Source: Caldifarciminota bacterium UBA6260 | GTDB taxonomy: Bacteria; Hydrothermota; 32-111 | Length of the DNA: 6,281 nucleotides | Direction: 5' to 3' | NCBI GenBank assembly: GCA_002441125.1 | Contig: DJVI01000019.1 | Coordinates: 1-6,281 of the forward strand | In this document: positions 1-5,183 of the stretch, piece by piece | How positions within the stretch are numbered: the stretch's first letter is position 1 | Layout: each line of letters starts with the position of its first letter | The notes under the pieces: generated by a model | The model's database searches: none | What the model was told of the DNA's origin: nothing | What the model saw: the letters and a program-made list of their open reading frames with translations, nothing else | Position numbers and translations under genes: made by a program

Positions 1-220
1 CGTATTCTGGCCATGTGTGAATTGTAAGGTGGGATTCTGCTATGACTACTACTCCGCTAACTCCGAAGGGTGAAAAGTGATGAAAAGAACTTGAGATTAC
101 TGTTGCTCTTGCTCTTTTTGCTGCTTCTACCATCAACTGTTCTATTAGAGCAACATCGTTAAGTATAGCTGAGTCACATTTATAGAACTCAGCAAGAATG
201 TGTTTACCTAAGGCTTGCAT
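1..220 (-). CDS. speD: S-adenosylmethionine decarboxylase proenzyme, class 1B (5' part, 73 codons)
   Basis: Read on the minus strand from ATG at 220-218; the gene runs off the left edge. The product decarboxylates S-adenosylmethionine in the cytoplasm, supplying the aminopropyl donor for spermidine synthesis. The enzyme is made as a proenzyme that cuts itself and turns a serine into a pyruvoyl cofactor. The visible part ends in residues 61-73 AESHLTIHTWPEY, the family's cleavage signature: Glu62/Ser63 is the scissile pair and His68 the processing histidine, the same numbering as the Thermotoga maritima enzyme. The third key residue, Cys83 in that enzyme, lies beyond the edge. Other recognisable blocks are GKHILAEFY (5-13) and SSSFHHFSPFGVSGVVVI (43-60). 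The start is set by GGAGG at 234-230, 9 bases before the ATG. The family call is secure; the C-terminal half cannot be judged. Confidence 0.96.
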   Translation of the reverse strand, partial: MQALGKHILAEFYKCDSAILNDVALIEQLMVEAAKRARATVISSSFHHFSPFGVSGVVVIAESHLTIHTWPEY

Positions 221-285
221 TCTTTCATACCTCCATAATCTGAAGTTAAAGGGTTTAACTCGAACCTACATAAAAAAAGACACAT
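208..285 (-). CDS. Putative 25-codon upstream ORF (leader peptide) overlapping the speD start
   Basis: A minus-strand ORF starts with ATG at 285-283 and stops with TAG at 210-208, encoding a peptide that begins MCLFLCRFEL and ends MKECKP. A good Shine-Dalgarno, TAGGAG (297-292), lies 6 bases before the ATG. The predicted speD transcription start near 301 puts this ribosome site at the 5' end of the mRNA, as for other genes here. The ORF runs through the speD ribosome site (234-230) and ends 13 bases inside speD in another frame, so ribosomes translating it would cross the speD start and stop close enough to re-initiate. I infer a possible leader controlling speD translation; polyamine-responsive upstream ORFs on this enzyme are known in mammals and plants. 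The peptide resembles nothing I recognise. A chance ORF in an 80-base leader is the main alternative. Confidence 0.45.
   Translation of the reverse strand: MCLFLCRFELNPLTSDYGGMKECKP
244..260. repeat. Perfect inverted repeat in the speD leader
   Basis: Seven-base arms AGTTAAA (244-250) and TTTAACT (254-260) flank a GGG centre. In the speD mRNA this could form a weak hairpin (7 pairs, one of them G-C, with a 3-base loop) lying 9 bases before the GGAGG of speD and inside the upstream ORF. It could equally be a protein-binding dyad. It is not followed by a U-run on the minus strand, so it is not a terminator. Confidence 0.5.
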
Positions 286-307
286 ACAAAACTCCTATTT
301 TGATGGT

Positions 308-335
308 ATTATATATTTTTTTTTTGTAAATTCAA
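308..335 (-). promoter_or_regulatory. speD promoter
   Basis: Sigma-70-type boxes on the minus strand: -35 TTGAAT (335-330), 16-base spacer, -10 TATAAT (313-308). Transcription should start near 301, giving a leader of about 80 bases before speD. The spacer contains a run of ten A on the minus strand (325-316). Confidence 0.65.
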
Positions 336-358
336 TAGGAAATTTTATTTTTTTATTG

Positions 359-386
359 TTGACAGAAAAAATTTTTGTTTTATTAT
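359..386 (+). promoter_or_regulatory. Promoter of the Ig-like lipoprotein gene
   Basis: A perfect -35 TTGACA (359-364), 16-base spacer, and -10 TATTAT (381-386); an alternative -10, TATAAA (384-389), would give a 19-base spacer. The start of transcription falls near 393-396, so the leader is only about 10-13 bases and almost all of it is the ribosome site (GGGGGG, 397-402). Confidence 0.7.
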
Positions 387-405
387 AAATAAAAAAGGGG
401 GGAAA

Positions 406-759
406 ATGTCAAAAAGAAATCTGTTAAAAATTTTTTTAATTATTTTTATGATTTCATGTGCAAAGTCTGGAAAATTGGAAGATTTGAATTGCTCGATGAT
501 AGGAATAAATGGTCCATCTAAAATTTCAGTTGGTGAGCAAGCTGTTTTCAATATTGTTGGTTACGATGAGAATTCCAATGTTTTAAAGAACACATCAAAC
601 ATTAAAGATGTTGAATGGAAAGTGGAGGGTGAAAATATTTTTATAGTTGAGAAGAAGGAAAAGAATTTGTTGAAAATCAAATGTGTAAAAAAGGGAACAT
701 TCTGTATTAGAGCAAAATATAAAAACCATCAAACCTATTTGATCGTAACGGTTGAATGA
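406..759 (+). CDS. Putative small lipoprotein with one bacterial Ig-like (Big_2-type) domain
   Basis: 117 residues. The N-terminus has a basic start (SKRNLLK), a hydrophobic core (9-16) and a Met-Ile-Ser-Cys sequence at 15-18. This is a slightly weak lipobox, so the mature protein probably begins with lipid-modified Cys18. Residues about 32-117 read as one beta-sandwich of the bacterial Ig-like group 2 kind: GPSKISVGEQAVFNIVGYDE early, a Trp at 71 (VEWKV), a glycine turn (KKGTFCIRAKY, 95-105) and a final strand LIVTVE. Cys29, Cys93 and Cys100 remain in the mature part; a disulfide is possible. Such domains usually mediate adhesion or serve as structural modules on secreted proteins, but here the domain stands alone, so the role is unknown. 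The start is supported by a strong G-rich ribosome site 3 bases before the ATG and a consensus promoter. It is a single-gene unit whose stop lies 1 bp from the stop of the convergent TPR gene. Confidence 0.75.
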   Translation: MSKRNLLKIFLIIFMISCAKSGKLEDLNCSMIGINGPSKISVGEQAVFNIVGYDENSNVLKNTSNIKDVEWKVEGENIFIVEKKEKNLLKIKCVKKGTFCIRAKYKNHQTYLIVTVE

Positions 760-760
760 T

Positions 761-2080
761 TCACTGTATGTATTTACTCTTCAATCTTTCATAGAGATCA
801 GGATAAATATCTTTTATACTTTCTATAAGATCAGACAATTTTAAAAATTTTTTGTTCCTGTTGAAAATTGATGCTAAATATTTTATATTTGTTGTATCCT
901 TATCGTTCAGACTATAAAGTTTTTCAAAATAGAATTCCGCAGAATCGTTCTCATCTTTTTTGTATTTTATTATTCCTTTGAACTTAAGAAAAAATGTTGA
1001 ATCTGAAAGATTTTTAAGAACCATATTAGATATTATATTTTCAGATTTCTCAAGTTCGTTAAGAAGAATATAATTCTGGACCGATTCTTTCGAAAAATAA
1101 TTTTTGTTTTTTTCTATCAATCTGTCATAATATTTTTTGGAAAGAGTTATGGAATCAACTATAAAAAATTCTCTTCCGATATTTTCAAAAAGTTCCTTAT
1201 CGAAGATTTTATTTTTTTCTAAAATAGTATCTATTTTAAGAATAACCGAAAAATTTTTTGTTTTTAAATAAAGGTTGAAAAATTTTTTAACCGTTAAAAT
1301 GGAATCCGGGTATTTGTTCAAAGCCATATTACAGAATATTTCAAAAGAATCTATTGTATTTTTTGAGAGGTAATTATCTATGATGCCATTTAAAGAGTAA
1401 AAGTCGTATTCGGAGTCTATCAGCTTTTTAAAATAAAAATTGCTTTGGTCATATTTTTTTGATTTAGAAAAAATTTTCCCAGCCCAGAATAAATAATTTT
1501 TATTACCGTTTTCTATTTTTAATGCTTCCGTAATATAATTTTCAGAAAGGTAATAATTCTGTAATCTGTAATAATATTTAGCAAGAGAAAAAAGAGCATC
1601 AACATCTTTATCTTCGAAAGATAAAATTTTTTGAGCTGAAGAAAAAATTGAATCGTATTGTTTTGTTTTTTCAAAATAGAAAAGTTTTAGTTTGTTCAGT
1701 TTCAAACTCAGAGGATAAATTTTTAAAGAGTAGTTTATTTTATCCAAAAAATTTTTATCATCGGTTTCAAAAAGAGATCTGTTGAAAAGGTATAAAACAT
1801 CTTCTTTTTCATTGTAACTTGCAGCAATTTTTAAGTAGTCCAAAGCTCTGTTATAATTTTTGTTTTGGTAATAAAGGTAACCTGTAAAATAGTATGGTTC
1901 ATATCTTGTTGAATCGAGTTCCTTTAAAATATTAAAAAACTTTAAACTTTTTATAGTATCGTTTTTTTCAACATAAAATTCAAGGGAGTCAAGTGAATTT
2001 GAAAAAAAATCTATAATCCCTTGAGAAAAGATAGAAACTGTTATAAATAGTAAAATTATTGGAAGTGATAATTTTTTCAT
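761..2080 (-). CDS. Secreted tetratricopeptide-repeat (TPR) protein
   Basis: 439 residues. An N-terminal signal peptide (MKKLS, a hydrophobic stretch at about 6-18, then SQG) points to export, probably to the periplasm. The rest is helical and shows TPR-type spacing of small and aromatic residues: the clearest units are near 60-93 (YYFTGYLYYQNKNYNRALDY), 160-193 (DALFSLAKYYYRLQNYYLSE) and 195-228 (YLFWAGKIFSKSKKYDQSNF), with another near the C-terminus (about 361-395). The middle is degenerate but probably continues the solenoid. TPR solenoids are protein-binding scaffolds; no catalytic domain is visible and the partner is unknown. The gene is extremely rich in A/T-ending codons, Phe, Lys, Asn and Tyr, more so than the metabolic operon at the right. 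The signal peptide begins exactly at this ATG, yet no Shine-Dalgarno precedes it: the -10 box ends 6 bases upstream, so the message is probably leaderless. Confidence 0.85.
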   Translation of the reverse strand: MKKLSLPIILLFITVSIFSQGIIDFFSNSLDSLEFYVEKNDTIKSLKFFNILKELDSTRYEPYYFTGYLYYQNKNYNRALDYLKIAASYNEKEDVLYLFNRSLFETDDKNFLDKINYSLKIYPLSLKLNKLKLFYFEKTKQYDSIFSSAQKILSFEDKDVDALFSLAKYYYRLQNYYLSENYITEALKIENGNKNYLFWAGKIFSKSKKYDQSNFYFKKLIDSEYDFYSLNGIIDNYLSKNTIDSFEIFCNMALNKYPDSILTVKKFFNLYLKTKNFSVILKIDTILEKNKIFDKELFENIGREFFIVDSITLSKKYYDRLIEKNKNYFSKESVQNYILLNELEKSENIISNMVLKNLSDSTFFLKFKGIIKYKKDENDSAEFYFEKLYSLNDKDTTNIKYLASIFNRNKKFLKLSDLIESIKDIYPDLYERLKSKYIQ

Positions 2081-2086
2081 AAATCT

Positions 2087-2114
2087 ATTATAAAAATATT
2101 TTTTTTGTAGTCAA
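2087..2114 (-). promoter_or_regulatory. TPR gene promoter, abutting the start codon
   Basis: Minus-strand -35 TTGACT (2114-2109), 16-base spacer, -10 TATAAT (2092-2087), then AGATTT and the ATG at 2080. With the usual -12 to -7 position of the -10 box, +1 is the A of the start codon. Confidence 0.75.
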
Positions 2115-2119
2115 CCTGA

Positions 2120-2143
2120 ATTTATTTTTAGCTAAAATTAAAT
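2120..2143. promoter_or_regulatory. Imperfect 24-bp dyad centred between two divergent promoters
   Basis: Eleven of twelve base pairs match around a centre between 2131 and 2132; the core TTTTAGCTAAAA (2126-2137) is perfect and only the 2125/2138 pair fails. The two divergent -35 boxes (2109-2114 and 2149-2154) lie exactly 5 bases outside each end, so the dyad and the promoter pair share one centre. A regulator bound here could act on both promoters. In such AT-rich DNA a palindrome alone is weak evidence; the shared centre is what makes it notable. Confidence 0.45.
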
Positions 2144-2148
2144 ATATA

Positions 2149-2176
2149 TTGACAAATTTTATAAAAACGATATAAT
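2149..2176 (+). promoter_or_regulatory. Consensus promoter of the 28-codon small ORF
   Basis: Perfect -35 TTGACA (2149-2154), 16-base spacer and perfect -10 TATAAT (2171-2176). Transcription should start near 2183, at the edge of the AAGGGG ribosome site (2183-2188), leaving a leader of about 12 bases. Confidence 0.75.
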
Positions 2177-2194
2177 TGATTGAAGGGGTTGAAA

Positions 2195-2281
2195 ATGAAC
2201 AAAATAACATTTTATATTGTTGGTTTTATTATATTGCTATTAGTTATTCTAAATATCTGCCATATCCTTATATATGGTTAA
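2195..2281 (+). CDS. Small hydrophobic single-pass membrane peptide (28 aa)
   Basis: ATG at 2195 and TAA at 2279-2281 enclose 28 codons. The peptide starts MNKITFYIVGF, continues with a run of Ile, Leu and Val (12-19), and ends NICHILIYG. Residues about 5-26 are long and hydrophobic enough for one membrane span, with Lys3 as the only charged side chain, which favours an N-in orientation. Support for a real gene is unusually good for its size: perfect -35 and -10 boxes, AAGGGG 6 bases before the ATG, and no other gene downstream that the promoter could serve. Its stop overlaps the stop of the convergent gene by 4 bases. I do not recognise it. Small inner-membrane regulatory peptides and type I toxins have this look, but no antitoxin RNA is evident; a chance ORF in a regulatory RNA is the alternative. 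Confidence 0.6.
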   Translation: MNKITFYIVGFIILLLVILNICHILIYG

Positions 2282-2823
2282 AAGATAAATCCAAAAGAAA
2301 GCGAAGATGGTGCAGACAAGTTTAATTCAAAATCATATTTTTCTTTTAGAATAAAACCAAATTTTAATGTAGGGAATGGGAAATCGTTAGTGAAAATATC
2401 AGTAAATCTATCATCAGAGTATGATACTATTCTTATTGGCATTAGGATTCCGCCACCAAAATAGAAAAGTATTCCCTCTTTTGTTGTTTCCTTCAATTCC
2501 CTTAAATAATAATAGAAAGATAGATCTGGAATTATCAGAGTGTATAAGCAGTTGGACTCAACATTTACAAGCCCTATTTTTTCTTTTACTATTCCAGCTC
2601 CAAGGGAGATACCTGCTTTAGGTCTCAAACTCAAATTTTTAACTTCGAAAACACTCTTTATATCAAGACCGTAAGAAATGCCAAAAGTTCCTAAATATGA
2701 TGTTGTGTTTGCAGGTTTAGAAAAAACGAAATCGAAATGCAAAACAGATCCAGCATCTTTTTCTTTTGCAAAAATTGAACAGAATAAAAAAACTACCAAA
2801 ATCAAAATTGTTATTTTTTTCAT
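2278..2823 (-). CDS. Putative small outer-membrane beta-barrel-like protein
   Basis: 181 residues. A clear signal peptide (MKKIT, then a hydrophobic core to about 17, with likely cleavage after FA at 18-19) shows export. The mature part alternates polar and hydrophobic residues and is rich in glycine and aromatics (LGTFGISYGLDI, GISLGAGIV, ILFYFGGGILMPI, LKFGFILKEKYDFELNLS). It ends in FGFIF, a C-terminal Phe typical of outer-membrane beta-barrels recognised by the BAM machinery. The size would suit an eight-stranded barrel. I recognise no specific family, so the role is open. The start is fixed by AAGGAG (2834-2829), 5 bases before the ATG, and by the signal peptide. Unlike its divergent neighbour it has a normal leader of about 24 bases. 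It shares its promoter DNA with the SGNH gene, and its stop overlaps that of the small membrane peptide. Confidence 0.65.
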   Translation of the reverse strand: MKKITILILVVFLFCSIFAKEKDAGSVLHFDFVFSKPANTTSYLGTFGISYGLDIKSVFEVKNLSLRPKAGISLGAGIVKEKIGLVNVESNCLYTLIIPDLSFYYYLRELKETTKEGILFYFGGGILMPIRIVSYSDDRFTDIFTNDFPFPTLKFGFILKEKYDFELNLSAPSSLSFGFIF

Positions 2824-2848
2824 TGTTTCTCCTTATTATTTACTTTTA

Positions 2849-2876
2849 TTGAAAATTATATTTGTTATAGTATAAT
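2849..2876 (+). promoter_or_regulatory. Promoter of the SGNH hydrolase gene, abutting the start codon
   Basis: -35 TTGAAA (2849-2854), 16-base spacer and perfect -10 TATAAT (2871-2876). Eight bases separate the -10 box from the ATG at 2885, so the message should begin within about 2 bases of the start codon. Each -35 box here directly abuts the -10 box of the opposing promoter. Confidence 0.75.
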
Positions 2877-2882
2877 TGTCAA
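2855..2882 (-). promoter_or_regulatory. Promoter of the beta-barrel-like protein gene
   Basis: Minus-strand perfect -35 TTGACA (2882-2877), 16-base spacer and perfect -10 TATAAT (2860-2855). Start of transcription is predicted near 2848. It lies on the same DNA as the plus-strand SGNH promoter. Confidence 0.75.
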
Positions 2883-2884
2883 CT

Positions 2885-4039
2885 ATGAAAAAGTTTATAA
2901 AAATATTTTTTTTCTACCTTTTTATTATACTATTGACTGTTGAGATTTTTTTAAGATTGTTCCTATTCTCTTTTACGAGATACTCGCAGTGGGATGAAAG
3001 GAGTGGACTTTTTGTGTATGACAGTTTGCTTGGTTGGAAAGGTGCACCTAATAAAACGGTTCATGTAAAAACTTTTGAGTCAAAATTTTTAGTAAAGACA
3101 GACTCGTTGGGGTTTAGGAATAATCCTTATAAAGGCAAAAAAAATGGCAGAAAGATATTGATGTATGGGGATTCATTTTTATGGGGATTCCATTTAAACA
3201 ATGAAGAGTTGATATCAAGCAGATTATCGGAAGAACTGAATGTAGAGGTGAAGAACTACGGAATGGTTGGGTATGGGACAGATCAGGAGTATCTTGTCTT
3301 TAAAAATAGTGTAGAGGACAGCTCTTTGGTTCTCTTTTTCTTTTATTTGAACGATCTTAGAGATGTTTTGCATGATAATCTTGATACCCCGTACAAACCT
3401 AAACCTAAATTTATCATTCAGAATGATTCAATTGTCCTTACCAACTCTCCAATTGGGGAAAAAAGAGCAATCGTTAAGGTTGAAAAAAAGGATTCAAATT
3501 TGGGAATAAGATACAAAATATCTGAGGTTTTAAAAAGAATTTTATACAAATCTTACATTGTTAAATTAATATTTTCTATTTTGCAGTATAACTCTTTTGG
3601 AAAACTTCTCTATGAAAAAAATCTAATGGAAATTCCAGAGTATATGAAACCTGAATGGGATATTCCAAACTATGAGAATATCCCTCTTGCTTTGAAAATA
3701 TATGAAAAACTAATTTTAGAGGTTCAAAAGGAGTGTAAAAAGAGAGGGTGTGATTTGATAGTTTTTATGATACCATCGGAGTGGACATACCAAAGGGAAC
3801 TTCAAAAGAAGATGGAGAGTTTAAAACTTTTGTATGGTTATGATGGAAGGTATGAAGAGGTAATGGATAGTGTAGAGGATGTTTTGAGAAGAAACGGTAT
3901 AAGGTACATATATCCACTTGAAGATTTCAGAAGGGCAGATGTAAACAAAAAACTAACAAAAAAGTTTGATAAGCATTTTTCAAAAGATGGAGCTGAACTT
4001 GTAAAGGATATATTAAAAAAAGAGATAGAAAAGTTTTAA
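2885..4039 (+). CDS. Membrane-anchored SGNH/GDSL-type hydrolase
   Basis: 384 residues. An N-terminal signal anchor (MKKFIKIFFFYLF, hydrophobic to about 28) suggests an outward-facing, membrane-tethered enzyme. The SGNH blocks are visible: Gly95-Asp96-Ser97 (KILMYGDSFLWG) with the nucleophile Ser97; NYGMVGYGTDQ (124-134) as block II; FFFYLND (151-157) with Asn156 for the oxyanion hole; and near the C-terminus DKHFSKDG with Asp362 and His364 as the rest of the triad. The family includes esterases, acyltransferases and polysaccharide O-acetylation enzymes related to AlgX. I infer action on an acylated envelope glycan or lipid, but the substrate is unknown. An in-frame TTG at 2876 would add 3 residues (MST) but overlaps the -10 box, so I chose the ATG at 2885, where the anchor begins. 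No Shine-Dalgarno precedes it; the mRNA is probably leaderless. It appears to be a single-gene unit. Confidence 0.85.
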   Translation: MKKFIKIFFFYLFIILLTVEIFLRLFLFSFTRYSQWDERSGLFVYDSLLGWKGAPNKTVHVKTFESKFLVKTDSLGFRNNPYKGKKNGRKILMYGDSFLWGFHLNNEELISSRLSEELNVEVKNYGMVGYGTDQEYLVFKNSVEDSSLVLFFFYLNDLRDVLHDNLDTPYKPKPKFIIQNDSIVLTNSPIGEKRAIVKVEKKDSNLGIRYKISEVLKRILYKSYIVKLIFSILQYNSFGKLLYEKNLMEIPEYMKPEWDIPNYENIPLALKIYEKLILEVQKECKKRGCDLIVFMIPSEWTYQRELQKKMESLKLLYGYDGRYEEVMDSVEDVLRRNGIRYIYPLEDFRRADVNKKLTKKFDKHFSKDGAELVKDILKKEIEKF

Positions 4040-4041
4040 GG

Positions 4042-4070
4042 TTGACATATAATAAGGTAAATGTTATTAT
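4042..4070 (+). promoter_or_regulatory. Promoter of the butyrate kinase/oxidoreductase operon
   Basis: Perfect -35 TTGACA (4042-4047), 17-base spacer and -10 TATTAT (4065-4070). TATACT at 4068-4073 is an alternative -10 but needs a 20-base spacer. The leader would be about 38 bases and ends with AAGGAG (4106-4111). The promoter lies 2 bases after the SGNH stop codon with no terminator between, so read-through into the operon is possible. Confidence 0.65.
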
Positions 4071-4115
4071 ACTATTTTAAAAAAATTTTAATTATAAAAA
4101 CTAAAAAGGAGTTAT

Positions 4116-5183
4116 ATGTTCAAAATATTAACTATCAATCCGGGTTCAACTTCAACAAAAATAGCTGTTTTTGAGGATGATAAAGAGGTTTTTAAAAAGA
4201 GTATCTCTCATCCTGAAAGTGAGATAGCAAAATTCAAACATATTGTTGATCAGTATGAGTTCAGAAGGGAAGCGATAGAGAAAACTTTAGAGGAAAACGG
4301 TTACAACATTAAAGATTTCGATTGTTTCGTAGGAAGAGGAGGGCTTCTTAAACCTATTCCTTCAGGAACATACAAAGTAAATCAAACTATGATAGATGAT
4401 CTGAAACATTCTCCATTAGGCGAACATGCTTCAAACCTTGGTGGTATGATTGCTTTCGAGTTTGAAAAGGAGACAGGTAAACCTGCATTCATAGTTGATC
4501 CAGTAGTTGTAGATGAGATGGATGATATCGCAAGGATAACAGGATTTCCGGAGATAGAGAGGGTATCAATTTTTCATGCTTTGAACCAGAAGGCAACTGC
4601 AAGGAGAGCAGCGAAAGATTTAGGTAAAAAGTATGAAGAAATAAATATGATAGTAGTTCATCTCGGAGGAGGTATATCTATAGGTGCTCACAGAAAGGGA
4701 AAGATAGTTGATGTCAATAACGCTTTGAATGGTGATGGTCCTTTTGCTCCAGAAAGGGCAGGTTCAGTTCCAGCATGGGGTCTTTACAAATTTATAACTG
4801 AGAGTAAGATTGAAGAAAAAGATTTCAAGAAAAGACTCGCTGGTAAAGCTGGAATAGTTGCACATTTAGGAACAAACGACATGAGGAAAGTTGAGGATGA
4901 AGTTAAGGCTGGTAACAAAGAGTATGAAAAAATATATAGAGCGATGGCTTACAACATAGGAAAATGGGTTGGAATGATGGCGGCTGTTTTGCATGGAAAA
5001 GTTGATCTTATTGCAATTACAGGTGGACTCGCTTACGATGAAATGTTTGTAGGCTGGATAGAAGAGATGATTTCCTTCATAGCACCTATAAAAGTTTATC
5101 CCGGTGAAAATGAGATGCAAGCTTTGGCTTTAGGTGGATTGAGGGTCCTTACAAAGGAAGAGAGTGCAAAGGAGTATAAATAA
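4116..5183 (+). CDS. buk: Butyrate kinase (short-chain or branched-chain acyl kinase)
   Basis: 355 residues, the usual full length. It catalyses acyl phosphate + ADP to carboxylic acid + ATP, a fermentative step giving ATP by substrate-level phosphorylation in the cytoplasm. It belongs to the acetokinase group of the ASKHA fold. The nucleotide-binding start INPGSTSTKIAVF (7-19) is followed by the buk-typical GRGGLLKPIPSGTY, PLGEHASNLGG, a FHALNQKATARR block, the phosphate loop VHLGGGISIGAHRKGK, and near the end ITGGLAYDE and PGENEMQALALGG. The start is supported by AAGGAG 4 bases upstream. Its operon partner, a 2-oxoacid:ferredoxin oxidoreductase 19 bases downstream, suggests the acyl group comes from 2-oxoacids, for example branched-chain ones (isobutyrate, isovalerate), rather than from the classical butyrate pathway. 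The phosphate acyltransferase (ptb) that normally accompanies buk is not in the window. Confidence 0.95.
   Translation: MFKILTINPGSTSTKIAVFEDDKEVFKKSISHPESEIAKFKHIVDQYEFRREAIEKTLEENGYNIKDFDCFVGRGGLLKPIPSGTYKVNQTMIDDLKHSPLGEHASNLGGMIAFEFEKETGKPAFIVDPVVVDEMDDIARITGFPEIERVSIFHALNQKATARRAAKDLGKKYEEINMIVVHLGGGISIGAHRKGKIVDVNNALNGDGPFAPERAGSVPAWGLYKFITESKIEEKDFKKRLAGKAGIVAHLGTNDMRKVEDEVKAGNKEYEKIYRAMAYNIGKWVGMMAAVLHGKVDLIAITGGLAYDEMFVGWIEEMISFIAPIKVYPGENEMQALALGGLRVLTKEESAKEYK

Noticed and set aside
244..275. tRNA T-arm-like sequence GGTTCGAGT on the minus strand upstream of speD
   Set aside because: The flanking bases do not form the 5-bp T-stem, and no acceptor, D or anticodon arm can be built around it.
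345..551. Minus-strand ORF of 68 codons across the lipoprotein promoter and start
   Set aside because: It covers a consensus promoter and the well-supported plus-strand gene, and its sequence is the low-complexity Phe/Lys/Ile type expected from AT-rich antisense DNA.
753..763. Small palindrome TGAAT-G-ATTCA at the lipoprotein/TPR junction as a terminator
   Set aside because: The arms are only 5 bp and AT-rich with no U-run on either side. Most of the symmetry comes from two TGA stops facing each other.
2421..2875. Two plus-strand ORFs (2421-2621 and 2678-2875) opposite the beta-barrel-like gene
   Set aside because: Neither has a convincing ribosome site, and both are antisense to a gene with promoter, ribosome site and signal peptide. 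The second also runs through the bidirectional promoter.
4061..4190. Short plus-strand ORF starting at ATG 4061, overlapping the buk start
   Set aside because: Its ATG lies upstream of the predicted transcription start of the buk promoter and inside the promoter itself, and its sequence merely reads the buk start in another frame.
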